Below, piece after piece: positions 7,718 to 15,847 of a stretch of DNA of 64,000 bases. Source of the DNA: Arthrobacter humicola. Its GTDB lineage: Bacteria > Actinomycetota > Actinomycetes > Actinomycetales > Micrococcaceae. Both the position numbers and the translations under genes were made by a program. Each line of letters opens with the position of its first letter. Position 1 is the stretch's first letter. The stretch covers positions 62,001 to 126,000 of the forward strand of contig NZ_JAFKON010000010.1 in the NCBI RefSeq assembly GCF_022803015.1, in the 5' to 3' direction. The notes below the pieces were generated by a model that did no database searches, had not been told where the DNA came from, and saw nothing but the letters and a program-made list of their open reading frames with translations.

Positions 7718-9085
7718 TCAGACGAGGCTGTCTTCCTTTGCGCGTGCGGAGGCGCTTTCCGGTGCCCGGCCGGCCGCGTGGGCCGACGTCGCCGCGTGGG
7801 CCGATGTCGCGGCGTGGGCCGCACCGGTGTGGTGGCCGAACGGGTTGAACCGGCTGAAACCCAGTTCGGCAAAGGCATACGCGGTCTCGGCGTGCTCGGA
7901 CCGGTCGACTCCGGCGAGTTCGTCCTCGCGGCTGACCCGGAAACCCAGCGTCTTGTGGATGGCGAGTCCGATCACCGCGGTCCCGAGGCCCGACACGGCC
8001 ACCGTGATGAGGACGGCTACGGCCTGCGCGATGATCTGGTGGAGCCCGCCGCCGTAGAACAGCCCGCCGCCGGCACCGTCCACCGGGAGCGCAATCAAAC
8101 CGAGGGCGAGCGTGCCGATCAGGCCGCCGCCGAGGTGGACGCCGACGACGTCGAGCGAGTCATCGAAGCCAAACTTGAATTTCAGGTCCACGAACACGGC
8201 GCAGGCCGCACCGGCCACGAACCCAAGGCCCAGCGCGGCGAGCGGGCTGATGTTGGCGCACGACGGCGTGATCGCCACCAGGCCGGCGACGGCGCCGGAC
8301 GCCGCGCCCAAGGAGGTGTGGTGGCCGTGGCGGACCTTCTCGGTCACCAGCCAGCTGATCATGGCTGCGGCAGGGGCGGCCAGGGTGTTCACCCAGATCA
8401 GGCCGGCCTGCTCCACGGTGGTGGCGGCGCCGGCGTTGAAACCGAACCAGCCGAACCACAGGATGCCCGCGCCGAGCATGATGAAGGGGATGTTGTGGGG
8501 GCGGTGGCCGGGGTCCTTGCCGAAGCCGTGCCGGTTGCCCAGGATCAGGACCAGGACCAGCGCCGCGGTTCCGGACGCGATTTCCACTACGGTGCCGCCG
8601 GCGAAGTCGATGACCTGGCCGAAGACGGCACTTACGGCGCCGCCGGCACTCATGAGGCCTCCGCCCCAGACCATGAAGGCTAAGGGACAGTACACAAGGG
8701 TGATCCAGATGGGGACGAAGAGGGCCCAGGAGGTGAACTTCGCGCGGTCCGCGATGGCGCCGCTGATGAGGGCCACGGTGAGGATGGCAAAAGTGGCGCT
8801 GTAGCCGGCCTTGATCAGGTCCGGCGAACCGATCAGGCTGCTCAGGCCGAAGCTCGCGAACGGGTTGCCGAACACGCCGAGGACACCTTGCCCGGTGCTC
8901 ATCGAGTAGCCCCAGAGGACCCACACCACGCCGACGATCCCCACCGAGACGAAGCTCATCATCATCATGTTGAGCGAGGCCTTGGCCCGGGTCATCCCGC
9001 CGTAAAACAGGCCCAGGGCCGGGGTCATCAGCAGAACCATCGCTGCCGACACAATCATCCAGACGCTTCCAGCAGTGAGCTCCAC
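7718..9085 (-). CDS. amt: Ammonium transporter, Amt family
   Basis: About 455 residues from GTG 9085, chosen for the GAGAAGGGA ribosome-binding site 7 bases upstream; the open frame continues 53 codons further but those look non-coding. Eleven hydrophobic helices are visible, starting with VWMIVSAAMVLLMTPALGLF. The family signatures FYGGMTRAKASLNMM and FAGGTVVEIASGTAALVL are present, as are DSLDVVGVHLGGGLIGTLAL and the ILWFGWFGFNAGAA region. The C-terminal tail has DELAGVDRSEHAETAYAF and then a low-complexity stretch of AATSAHA repeats. Amt proteins pass ammonium across the membrane and are normally induced by nitrogen limitation. No glnK/glnD is adjacent. A GlnR-like box lies at 9223-9260. 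Confidence 0.95.
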   Translation of the reverse strand: MELTAGSVWMIVSAAMVLLMTPALGLFYGGMTRAKASLNMMMMSFVSVGIVGVVWVLWGYSMSTGQGVLGVFGNPFASFGLSSLIGSPDLIKAGYSATFAILTVALISGAIADRAKFTSWALFVPIWITLVYCPLAFMVWGGGLMSAGGAVSAVFGQVIDFAGGTVVEIASGTAALVLVLILGNRHGFGKDPGHRPHNIPFIMLGAGILWFGWFGFNAGAATTVEQAGLIWVNTLAAPAAAMISWLVTEKVRHGHHTSLGAASGAVAGLVAITPSCANISPLAALGLGFVAGAACAVFVDLKFKFGFDDSLDVVGVHLGGGLIGTLALGLIALPVDGAGGGLFYGGGLHQIIAQAVAVLITVAVSGLGTAVIGLAIHKTLGFRVSREDELAGVDRSEHAETAYAFAELGFSRFNPFGHHTGAAHAATSAHAATSAHAAGRAPESASARAKEDSLV

Positions 9086-9222
9086 CGGCGGGTCCCTTCT
9101 CGTCAGTCTTCCGTACCGGGACACGTCGCCGCCGGCCCCCCGATCCGGATTTAATCCTCGCGGAGCCATGTTTCCGGCAGTGAGGTGAAAAGTTGCGGGC
9201 ACGTTACGGGAATCGCGACGGC

Positions 9223-9260
9223 GTGAAGTTCGCGTGACCGGCATGTTTCAGGAATGTAAA
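9223..9260 (-). promoter_or_regulatory. Candidate GlnR box upstream of amt
   Basis: Read on the minus strand: TTTAC-N6-GAAAC-N6-GTCAC-N6-TTCAC, with exact 6-base spacers. The published actinobacterial GlnR pattern is gTnAC-n6-GaAAC repeated twice. The second and third half-sites match fully, the first and fourth partly. It lies about 140 bases upstream of the amt start, a normal place for a nitrogen-control activator. Spacing is seen; the regulator's identity is inferred. Confidence 0.55.
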
Positions 9261-9324
9261 CAGGACCGCATGTGGCCGCCGGACGCAGGACGCGCCGGGG
9301 GCCACCGGCGCGACGAATTTCCGG

Positions 9325-10572
9325 TTACGACGTGTGGCCGGAGTGGACGCTGTTGCCGTTGCGGGGGGCCGATGCGTTGGTTATCCGGTAGCGGACCAGC
9401 ATTCCGGCGCTGATGTGATCGTTGACGTGGCAGTGGAACAGCCACGTGCCGGGGTCGTCAGGGACCATGTCGGCCGTCACCATGGTCGCCGGGAGCAAGC
9501 TCACTACATCGGTGCGCATTCCCAGGACCGTCACGGTGTTGCCGTGCCAGTGAGGGGTGTGCAGGTCCACCTCAGTGCCCATGCCCATAAGGTACCAGCG
9601 GACCCGTTCGCCCTTTTTCATGGTCATGGCGTCCAGTGGCAGGTTGCCGAAGACGTAGCCATTGACGGAGTGCATCAAGTTGCTCTCCCCGAACTCTTCA
9701 TTGCCCGGGTCCACCGAAGCCGGGTCCCCGGCGAACCTGGTGATGTTGCGTTGCAGGTATGGGCTGGCGTTCTCGTCGCTGACCTTGAACTGCACGAAAA
9801 ATTCGCGGTCCACATCCTCCGGGGTGCCGTCCGTGCGCGCGGCGCTGGCCTTCGTTATGACCATGGGACCAACCAGGCCGGCGTAGTCATCGCCAACTTC
9901 ATCCGTGTGCGAGTGGTACATCCACATTACGGAACTGCCGTCCATCGGGCCGGGGCCGGCACGGTCCGGAACTTTGTAGCTATAGGTGTAAACGGTCCCC
10001 GGGGCGACAGCGTCGTCCCGGTGATCTGCCGGGCTGGTCCCGTCGTTGTACGGGGCACCTTCGCTGCCCTTGTCATAGAAGACGCCGTGGGTATGCACGG
10101 AGACGGGGCGGTCCAGGTTGTTTTTGAAGACCACCTTGATCGTGTCTCCGACGACGGCGCGGATGACCGGCCCCAGCATGCCTAGATGCCGATCGGCAGC
10201 GGTCCGGGGCTTGAGCGTCCTGAATGAGGAATTGGTGTACTCCCGGTACAGGGACTTGATGTAGGTGCTGCCGATGCGTTGCGGTCCCTGCTGAGTGAAG
10301 ACGGCGGCGGTTTCGTCGAACGGCTCACCCGTGATCTGGTCACTGCCGGTCGGCGCGTAGTTCCAGTCGACCTCATCCGCGCCGATGAAGTACGTGCGCG
10401 TCTGCGGCACGTAGTTCCCCTTGGCCGGCGCCGTCGCGGTGGCTGATCCGGAGATGATGATAATTGGGGCCAAGACCGCGACCATCCCCACAACCATGAT
10501 GAGTACGATCCATCGCGGCCAGTAGAACGGTGCCATCCGGGCTTGCTGAGGCGTCATGGCGTGTTCGCCCAT
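9325..10572 (-). CDS. Membrane-anchored multicopper oxidase
   Basis: 415 residues from ATG 10572 (MGEHAMTPQQA), chosen because AAAGGGG lies just upstream. One hydrophobic helix (WIVLIMVVGMVAVLAPIIII, about residues 19-38) anchors the protein or acts as a signal. All four His pairs for the copper centres are visible: VHTHGVFYD and MYHSHTDE in the first cupredoxin domain, then HTPHWHGN and the type-1 motif LFHCHVNDHISAGM near the C-terminus. The length is short for a three-domain oxidase and closer to compact or ceruloplasmin-like forms. These enzymes oxidise metals or phenols and reduce O2 to water outside the membrane. Substrate unknown; no copper-resistance partner gene is adjacent. Confidence 0.88.
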   Translation of the reverse strand: MGEHAMTPQQARMAPFYWPRWIVLIMVVGMVAVLAPIIIISGSATATAPAKGNYVPQTRTYFIGADEVDWNYAPTGSDQITGEPFDETAAVFTQQGPQRIGSTYIKSLYREYTNSSFRTLKPRTAADRHLGMLGPVIRAVVGDTIKVVFKNNLDRPVSVHTHGVFYDKGSEGAPYNDGTSPADHRDDAVAPGTVYTYSYKVPDRAGPGPMDGSSVMWMYHSHTDEVGDDYAGLVGPMVITKASAARTDGTPEDVDREFFVQFKVSDENASPYLQRNITRFAGDPASVDPGNEEFGESNLMHSVNGYVFGNLPLDAMTMKKGERVRWYLMGMGTEVDLHTPHWHGNTVTVLGMRTDVVSLLPATMVTADMVPDDPGTWLFHCHVNDHISAGMLVRYRITNASAPRNGNSVHSGHTS

Positions 10573-10677
10573 GATGCTGTCCCCTTTCAAATCCGGCCCG
10601 CCGGATGACACGGCCTGACGGAACGGTAACAGGGGGATCTTTGACCAACCTTGGGTCTGCATTCCAGAACCTGTGAT

Positions 10678-11685
10678 TTAGAACGCCGGCCTGTCCAGCG
10701 GAATCTCAAGGCAGCGGCCGGAGGCGTTCCAGTAGCCCAGCGTGCCCAACTGACCGCTCAGCCGCTGCATCCGGGCGGCAATGCCGGGTGCCGATTCGCG
10801 GGCCAGGCGCGCCTGGAATCCGGCGATGATCGTGGGATACAGCCGAAGCGTTCGGGGTGCGCCGGCGTCGGTGTCGAGCATGAACACGAACGACTGGTCA
10901 TTGCGCTCGACCGGGTCCACAGCGTAGTCGTCAATGAAGTCCCCGGCGCTGAAGATGATCGGACGGTTCCGGTGGATGCCGACGCCGCGAAATATGTGCG
11001 GCGAGTGGCCGAACACGACGTCGGCCCCGGCCTCGATGAGGTCCCGGGCAAAGTCCTGATGCCCGGCCGGGACGTCGTAGCCCCAATTGCCGCCCCAATG
11101 GGCTGACACGATGAGGACCTGGACACGGGCCTTGGTCCTGGCGACCAGTTCCAGCAGTCCGTCCCGCCGGCCGCCCCGCCGGCCGCCCTCATCAACGGAA
11201 ACATCCTCCACCGGGACGTAGTAGACCCCGGGAGCCGCGGTGCCCGCCTCCCAGCCGGGCTCGTTGTCCGTGAAGGCAATGAATCCGACGGCGACGGCGC
11301 CCACGCGCCACGCGGACGGGCGGCGGGCGGACTCCAGGTCGGGGCCGGCCCCGGCATGGAGGATGCCGCAGCCGTCCAGCGCCGGCAGCATCTCCCCGAA
11401 CGCGTCCTGGCCGAAATCCAGGACGTGGTTGTTGGCGAGCGAGACGACGTCGATCCCGGCCGCGAGGAGGCTGGCCACATTCTTCGGGTCCGAGCGGAAA
11501 TGGAAGATCTTGCCGGGCTCGGGCTCGCCGCCGGCCGCCAGGACACACTCGAGGTTGGCGACGCGGACATCGGCCTGCTCCAGGACCGCCAGCGTGTCGC
11601 CCCACGGATAGGCAGGCCCGGCCGCTGCCAGGTGCCGGTTCACCAGCCGGCCCAGCATGACGTCTCCCAGCAGCGCGATCAGCAT
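10678..11685 (-). CDS. CapA family protein (PGA_cap, metallophosphatase-like fold)
   Basis: 335 residues. It begins MLIALLGDVMLGRLVNRHLA and contains the family landmarks VANLECVLAAGG, DVVSLANNHVLDFG, VLIVSAHWGGNWGYDVP, ADVVFGHSPHIFRGVGI and PIIFSAGDFIDDYAVDP. The fold is metallophosphoesterase-like, with D, N and H ligands in the expected order. Bacillus CapA takes part in poly-gamma-glutamate synthesis, but stand-alone actinobacterial members have no proven role, and no capB/capC is present. No signal peptide is evident. The start lies 5 bases from a run of 8-bp repeats (11691-11730) that forms the only ribosome-binding region available. Confidence 0.85.
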   Translation of the reverse strand: MLIALLGDVMLGRLVNRHLAAAGPAYPWGDTLAVLEQADVRVANLECVLAAGGEPEPGKIFHFRSDPKNVASLLAAGIDVVSLANNHVLDFGQDAFGEMLPALDGCGILHAGAGPDLESARRPSAWRVGAVAVGFIAFTDNEPGWEAGTAAPGVYYVPVEDVSVDEGGRRGGRRDGLLELVARTKARVQVLIVSAHWGGNWGYDVPAGHQDFARDLIEAGADVVFGHSPHIFRGVGIHRNRPIIFSAGDFIDDYAVDPVERNDQSFVFMLDTDAGAPRTLRLYPTIIAGFQARLARESAPGIAARMQRLSGQLGTLGYWNASGRCLEIPLDRPAF

Positions 11686-11690
11686 GGACT

Positions 11691-11730
11691 GCCTGCCCGC
11701 CTGCCCGCCTGCCCGCCTGCCTGCCTGTCA
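11691..11730. repeat. 8-bp tandem repeat at the CapA-like start
   Basis: GCCTGCCC is repeated three times exactly (11691-11714), then GCCTGCCT and GCCTGTCA. On the coding strand of the CapA-like gene this is a run of GGGCAGGC units immediately before the ATG. A simple-sequence repeat in this position could change length by slippage and alter translation. Confidence 0.8.
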
Positions 11731-11745
11731 GGTCAGGGCCGGGGG

Positions 11746-11991
11746 CTAGCTTTGGTAGCCTTCGACCTCGCTGACCGGCCGCACTTCCGCCTCGTCAGGA
11801 TTCTCGCCATAGTCTCTTTTCGCGCGCCGCTGGCGGAGCAGGTCCCAGCACTGATCCAGCTGTTCTTCCACCTGCTGCAGCCGGAGGATGTCCGGGCTTC
11901 CGGTCCCGCCAGACTGGGTCGAGCCTTCGCGGAGGCCGTGTTCCTCCTCCACGAGGTCCTTGATGCGCTCCAGGATGTCTTGGTTGTCCAC
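11746..11991 (-). CDS. DUF2630 family small protein (81 aa)
   Basis: GTG start at 11991, preceded by AAAAGAGGAC. The 81-residue product has the DUF2630 pattern: DILERIKDLVEEEHGLREG, then RLQQVEEQLDQCWDLLRQRR, and an acidic tail ending VEGYQS. It is small, highly charged and probably a helical hairpin or coiled coil. The function of the family is unknown; it is common in actinobacteria. The gene has its own ribosome-binding site and is the first of a minus-strand pair with the CapA-like gene. Confidence 0.8.
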   Translation of the reverse strand: MDNQDILERIKDLVEEEHGLREGSTQSGGTGSPDILRLQQVEEQLDQCWDLLRQRRAKRDYGENPDEAEVRPVSEVEGYQS

Positions 11992-12140
11992 GGTGTCCTC
12001 TTTTCGTCCGACGGCGGCGGGCCGCCTTCTCTTCGCAGGGTCCACTTCCAGCAGGTCCCCTTCCAGCCTACGGAGGGGAGGGTGCGGTGAACAGGGGCGC
12101 CCGGGCCCGGGGCCGGACGGCGCTGTCCGGCGTCTGCGGC

Positions 12141-14012
12141 CTAGCCAAGGAGTTCGTCCGGGTAGCACCAGCGCCAGTCCTCGCCCGGCTCGGCGCTGCG
12201 CATGACGGGGTGGCCGCTGAGCTGGAAGTGTTTGTACGCGTGGGTTCCCGGCGATGAATCGCAGCAGGCCACGTTGCCGCACTGCAGGCACATCCGCAGA
12301 TGCACCGTCGTCGTCCCCTCCCGTTCGCACGCCTCACAGAAGGGACCAGACGGGACGGTGAGATCCGGGGCGGACTCCAGGTGCGGACAAACGCCGCGGG
12401 GCCGGGCGATTCCCTCGCCGCCGCTGCCGTCCGCGTCCGGTTCTTCCAGTGCGGCGTCCAGCATGGACTCTTCGACGTCGAGGCGGTCAAGGACGTTGAC
12501 CAGGACCTCGTGCGCGTATCCGCCGCCGCGCCGCAGCTCGAGGACCTTGGTGCGCTCGGCGTCCAGCATCGCCAGCCGGAGTTGGGCGTACCGCTGGCTG
12601 GGGGTGGCGGCTTCGGCGGACGGCCGGCCCAACCGCTCCCATGCGGCCAGCCCGCGCTCCTGGGTGCGCCGTTTCAGCATCGCCACGACTTCGGGGGGAT
12701 CGGCGTCCGAACGCAGTTCCTGGAGCCGCTGCACGCCCGCCGCCGTCGCCATCTGCATCAGCGACGCCTCGTTGAGCGCGTCCTCGCGCGGGTCCGGTCC
12801 GTTCACGTGCAGCAACCGGACCAGGGCCGGGAGCGTGAAACCCTGCAGGGTCAGCGTGCCGGCCACCACCACGAGGGCCATCAGGATCAGGACCGACCGG
12901 TGCTCCAGCTCCGCCGGCAGGACCAGGACGGCGGCAAGCGTCACCACGCCGCGCATGCCGGCCCAGGAGACGATCACCGGAAATTGCCAGGGCGGCGCGG
13001 GATCCTTGCGCCGGACCACGGGAATGAGCCGCGGCAGGTATGTTGCGGGGAAGACCCAGACCGGACGCAGGACCAGCACGGCCAGCAGCACGGCGGCACA
13101 GCCGAACCAGATCCGTTCCGGCCCCAGCGAGTCATCCCGGACGCCCTCGATGATGGTCCGGACCTGCAGCCCGATCAGGAGGAAAACGGAGTTCTCCAGC
13201 AGGAACTGGACCGTGTGCCAATTGCTGCGCTGGCTCAGCCGGGCCGCCCCGTTTGGCATGGACGGCGCCTTGGTCCCCATGATCAGGCCGGTGACGACGA
13301 CGGCCAGGACGCCGGAGGCGTGGATCGCTTCCGCCGGGAGGTAGGCCACAAGCGGGGCGATCAGGGACGTGGAAGTGTTGATGGCCACGTTGCGGATCCG
13401 CTTGCGGAGCGCGGTGAGCACGAAGGCCGCGGCAACGCCCACCGCCACGCCCCCGCCGGCCGCCAGGACGAAGCCGCCGGCAATCTCCGCGGCGGAGACA
13501 GCTCCGGCGATCGCGGCGATGGCAGCACGCAGGCAGACCAGCGCCGTGGCGTCGTTGACCAGCGATTCGCCCTCCAGGATGGTGACAACCCTGCGGGGCA
13601 TGCCCACCTTTCGCGCAATCGCCGTCGCAGCCACGGCGTCCGGGGGCGCGACGACGGCGCCCAGGGCCATGGCGGCCGCCAGCGGGATCTCGGGAAACAG
13701 CCAGGCGACCACCAGCCCGATGCTGACGGTGCCGAAAATGACGTAGCCGACCGACAACAGGCCGATGGAGCGGCGGTTGGAACGGAAATCGAACAGCGAG
13801 GTCTGCAGCGCCGCCGCATAGAGCAACGGCGGCAACAGCCCGACCAGAACGATTTCGGGGTTCAGCTCGATGGTCGGAACGAACGGCAGGAACGAGCACA
13901 CCACGCCGGCCAGCACCAGCAGCAGGGGGACGGAGATGTTGATCCTTTGGCCCAGTGCGCTGCAGGCACAGACGATGGCGACGAGGGCCAGCAGCCCGAA
14001 AGCGACTTCCAT
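12141..14012 (-). CDS. CPA1 Na+/H+ antiporter with C-terminal UBP-type zinc finger
   Basis: 623 residues. About twelve membrane helices occupy residues 1-400 (NhaP/CPA1 type), with the ion-binding region APPDAVAATAIARKVGMPRR and VNDATALVCLRAA. A cytoplasmic helical linker follows (about 405-530). The last 90 residues form a ZnF_UBP domain with CPHLES, CEAC, CLQCGNVACCD and the histidine ladder THAYKHFQLSGHPV. Monovalent-cation/proton exchange is well supported. In eukaryotes the UBP finger binds ubiquitin C-termini; its role in this bacterial fusion is unknown, possibly regulatory. All presumed zinc ligands look intact, so the domain is not degenerate. Confidence 0.9.
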   Translation of the reverse strand: MEVAFGLLALVAIVCACSALGQRINISVPLLLVLAGVVCSFLPFVPTIELNPEIVLVGLLPPLLYAAALQTSLFDFRSNRRSIGLLSVGYVIFGTVSIGLVVAWLFPEIPLAAAMALGAVVAPPDAVAATAIARKVGMPRRVVTILEGESLVNDATALVCLRAAIAAIAGAVSAAEIAGGFVLAAGGGVAVGVAAAFVLTALRKRIRNVAINTSTSLIAPLVAYLPAEAIHASGVLAVVVTGLIMGTKAPSMPNGAARLSQRSNWHTVQFLLENSVFLLIGLQVRTIIEGVRDDSLGPERIWFGCAAVLLAVLVLRPVWVFPATYLPRLIPVVRRKDPAPPWQFPVIVSWAGMRGVVTLAAVLVLPAELEHRSVLILMALVVVAGTLTLQGFTLPALVRLLHVNGPDPREDALNEASLMQMATAAGVQRLQELRSDADPPEVVAMLKRRTQERGLAAWERLGRPSAEAATPSQRYAQLRLAMLDAERTKVLELRRGGGYAHEVLVNVLDRLDVEESMLDAALEEPDADGSGGEGIARPRGVCPHLESAPDLTVPSGPFCEACEREGTTTVHLRMCLQCGNVACCDSSPGTHAYKHFQLSGHPVMRSAEPGEDWRWCYPDELLG

Positions 14013-14186
14013 GGGCCCATTCTCTCAGCTTCCCGTCCTGTGCCGGCGGGGTCCCTGCAATGCATCATCAGCTTGCTTACGACTTGGCGGCTTTCTAGAG
14101 TTAGGTCTGCAAACCAAGTGGGACACTGCGCTGGCGCCGGCACTGAACGAATTTTGCCCGGCCCGCGCCCGGCACGAGGAGGACAC

Positions 14187-14753
14187 ATGTCAGAGCACAA
14201 TCTTTCCGGCAAGAAAGTCGCGTTCCTGCTTACGGACGGTGTGGAGCAAGTGGAGCTGACCAGCCCGTGGGATGCCGTCAAGGAAGCCGGCGGCGTGCCA
14301 ACCCTGGTCTCGCCGAAGAGCGGAGAGCTGCAGGGCTATGACGGCACCGAAAAGGGGCAGCGGTTCGCCGTCGACCTCGCCGTGGGGCGGGCCGACGCCG
14401 CCGATTTCCACGCCCTGGTCATCCCCGGCGGCGTGGTCAACGCCGATCACCTCAGAGTCGACAAGGAGGCCCAGGCGTTCACGCGTGCCTTCTTCGAGCA
14501 GCACAAGCCCGTCGCCGCCATCTGCCACGGCCCGTGGCTGCTCATCGACGCCGGCGTGGTCAGCGGCAGGAACCTGACCTCCTACCACACGCTGCAGACG
14601 GACCTGAAGAATGCCGGCGCGATCTGGACTGACGAGGAGGTCGTGGTGGACCAGGGCCTGGTGACCAGCCGCAGCCCGCGTGACCTTCCGGCCTTCAACG
14701 CCAAACTCCTTGAGGAAATCGCCGAAGGCGAGCACGCAGGCCAGACGCCGTAG
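14187..14753 (+). CDS. DJ-1/PfpI family protein (YhbO/PfpI-like)
   Basis: 188 residues from ATG 14187, after GAGGAGG. The longer open frame upstream is antisense to the antiporter and is not coding. The nucleophile elbow AAICHGPWLLI gives Cys113-His114, and the conserved Glu is in TDGVEQVELTSP near residue 20. Members of the PfpI branch are reported as proteases or as glyoxalase/deglycase-type stress proteins; sequence alone does not separate these. The gene is monocistronic, divergent from the antiporter, and followed by a strong hairpin at 14769-14804. Confidence 0.9.
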   Translation: MSEHNLSGKKVAFLLTDGVEQVELTSPWDAVKEAGGVPTLVSPKSGELQGYDGTEKGQRFAVDLAVGRADAADFHALVIPGGVVNADHLRVDKEAQAFTRAFFEQHKPVAAICHGPWLLIDAGVVSGRNLTSYHTLQTDLKNAGAIWTDEEVVVDQGLVTSRSPRDLPAFNAKLLEEIAEGEHAGQTP

Positions 14754-14768
14754 CCGCAATCCCGCCGC

Positions 14769-14804
14769 AGCGTCCGACGGCGGCACCGGCCGCCGCCGGA
14801 CGCT
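14769..14804 (+). terminator. Hairpin after the PfpI gene
   Basis: AGCGTCCG (14769-14776) pairs with CGGACGCT (14797-14804), and an inner CGGCGGC pairs with its complement, giving a long GC stem 16 bases after the stop codon. No U-tract is present. Confidence 0.6.
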
Positions 14805-14958
14805 CTCGGCCGGCCGTTCACCTGCTTAGTCCCGGGCTGCCCGGTTCCGCGGCCGGACACCTACCCACGCTGTTGGTTTTGCGGCAGGATATGCCCTGTA
14901 CCGTGCACCGTCGTCGTTGCCGCCCGGCCGGCGCCCCCAACAGCAAGGAGTTTCGGAC

Positions 14959-15372
14959 ATGACTACGCTCAATCCCTACCTCGGCTTCCGCGACAACGCG
15001 AAAGATGCCATGACCTTCTACCAGTCGGTGTTCGGCGGGGAACTGACCATGAGTACCTTCGCCGAATACCACGCCAGCGAAGACCCGGCGGAGCAGGAGA
15101 AAATCATGCATGCCCAGCTCAGGACGGACGCCGGCATGGTGCTGATGGGCGCGGACACGCCCAACAGCATGGACTACACCGCGGGCAACAACTTTTCCGT
15201 GTCCCTGAGCGGATCCAACGAAGCTGAGCTCCGCGGCTACTTCGACAAGCTGGCCGATGGCGGCACAGTCGCCATGCCGCTGGAGAAGGCACCCTGGGGC
15301 GACGTCTTCGGCATGTGCAAGGACAGGTTTGGCGTGGACTGGCTGGTGAACGTCGGCTCCGAGCCCGCCTAA
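14959..15372 (+). CDS. VOC family protein (PhnB-like)
   Basis: 137 residues from ATG 14959, with AAGGAG 8 bases upstream. The PhnB-type glyoxalase/bleomycin-resistance fold is shown by LNPYLGFRDNAKDAMTFYQS, VFGGELTMSTFAEY, IMHAQLRTDAGMVLMGAD and the C-terminal APWGDVFGMCKDRFGVDW. Members of this branch are single-domain VOC proteins that form dimers. Substrates are mostly unknown, and the phosphonate link in the name PhnB is historical. The gene stands alone. Confidence 0.88.
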   Translation: MTTLNPYLGFRDNAKDAMTFYQSVFGGELTMSTFAEYHASEDPAEQEKIMHAQLRTDAGMVLMGADTPNSMDYTAGNNFSVSLSGSNEAELRGYFDKLADGGTVAMPLEKAPWGDVFGMCKDRFGVDWLVNVGSEPA

Positions 15373-15467
15373 ATCGGGCCCTCGGCCGCGCCGGCAGTAA
15401 GGGCTATCCTGAATGCAGCCAGGACAGTGCAAGCGCGAGTCCATCCCCTGGCCAAGGGAGCCATGCA

Positions 15468-15677
15468 ATGACCGAGAAGCTGCACCTCAGCCCGGAAGAT
15501 GACTTCCCGGACGATCTCAGCAAGTTGCCGGACAAGGATCTTCAGGTCCTCGACAGCCAAGTCGAGCGCCAACTGGACTATGAGTACGTGGTGGAGGGCG
15601 AGCCGAATCCGGAGACGGAGTTCCGGCACTATGACCTCGATGAGGAGTTCGAGGAGCGGGACAAGCGGGACAACTGA
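15468..15677 (+). CDS. Small acidic hypothetical protein (69 aa)
   Basis: ATG at 15468 follows AAGGGAG by 9 bases. The product starts MTEKLHLSPEDDFPDDLS and ends EEFEERDKRDN; about a third of the residues are D or E, and there is no membrane segment. Codon use matches the neighbours. I do not recognise the family. It lies between the VOC gene and the hydrolase gene, each of which has its own start signals. Confidence 0.65.
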   Translation: MTEKLHLSPEDDFPDDLSKLPDKDLQVLDSQVERQLDYEYVVEGEPNPETEFRHYDLDEEFEERDKRDN

Positions 15678-15847
15678 TCCGCCGGATCATCCTGAAGGGC
15701 CGGCTGCCCCGCACGGCGTCAGGGTTCTAGCCAGCAGGCTTACTAGACTGGGCTGACCACCCGGCGACGAAACGAGCCCTTCATGACCCCGGCAGTTGCC
15801 ACGCGGTCCCTCCTGTACCCGTGCTCCCCGCCGCGGTCGTTCACAGC

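Noticed and set aside
12300..14753. An 817-codon open frame on the plus strand through the antiporter region
   Set aside because: It is antisense to a well-supported antiporter gene; the translation is Arg/Gly/His/Asp-rich without domains. Only the last 188 codons, from ATG 14187 with its own ribosome-binding site, are the real PfpI gene.
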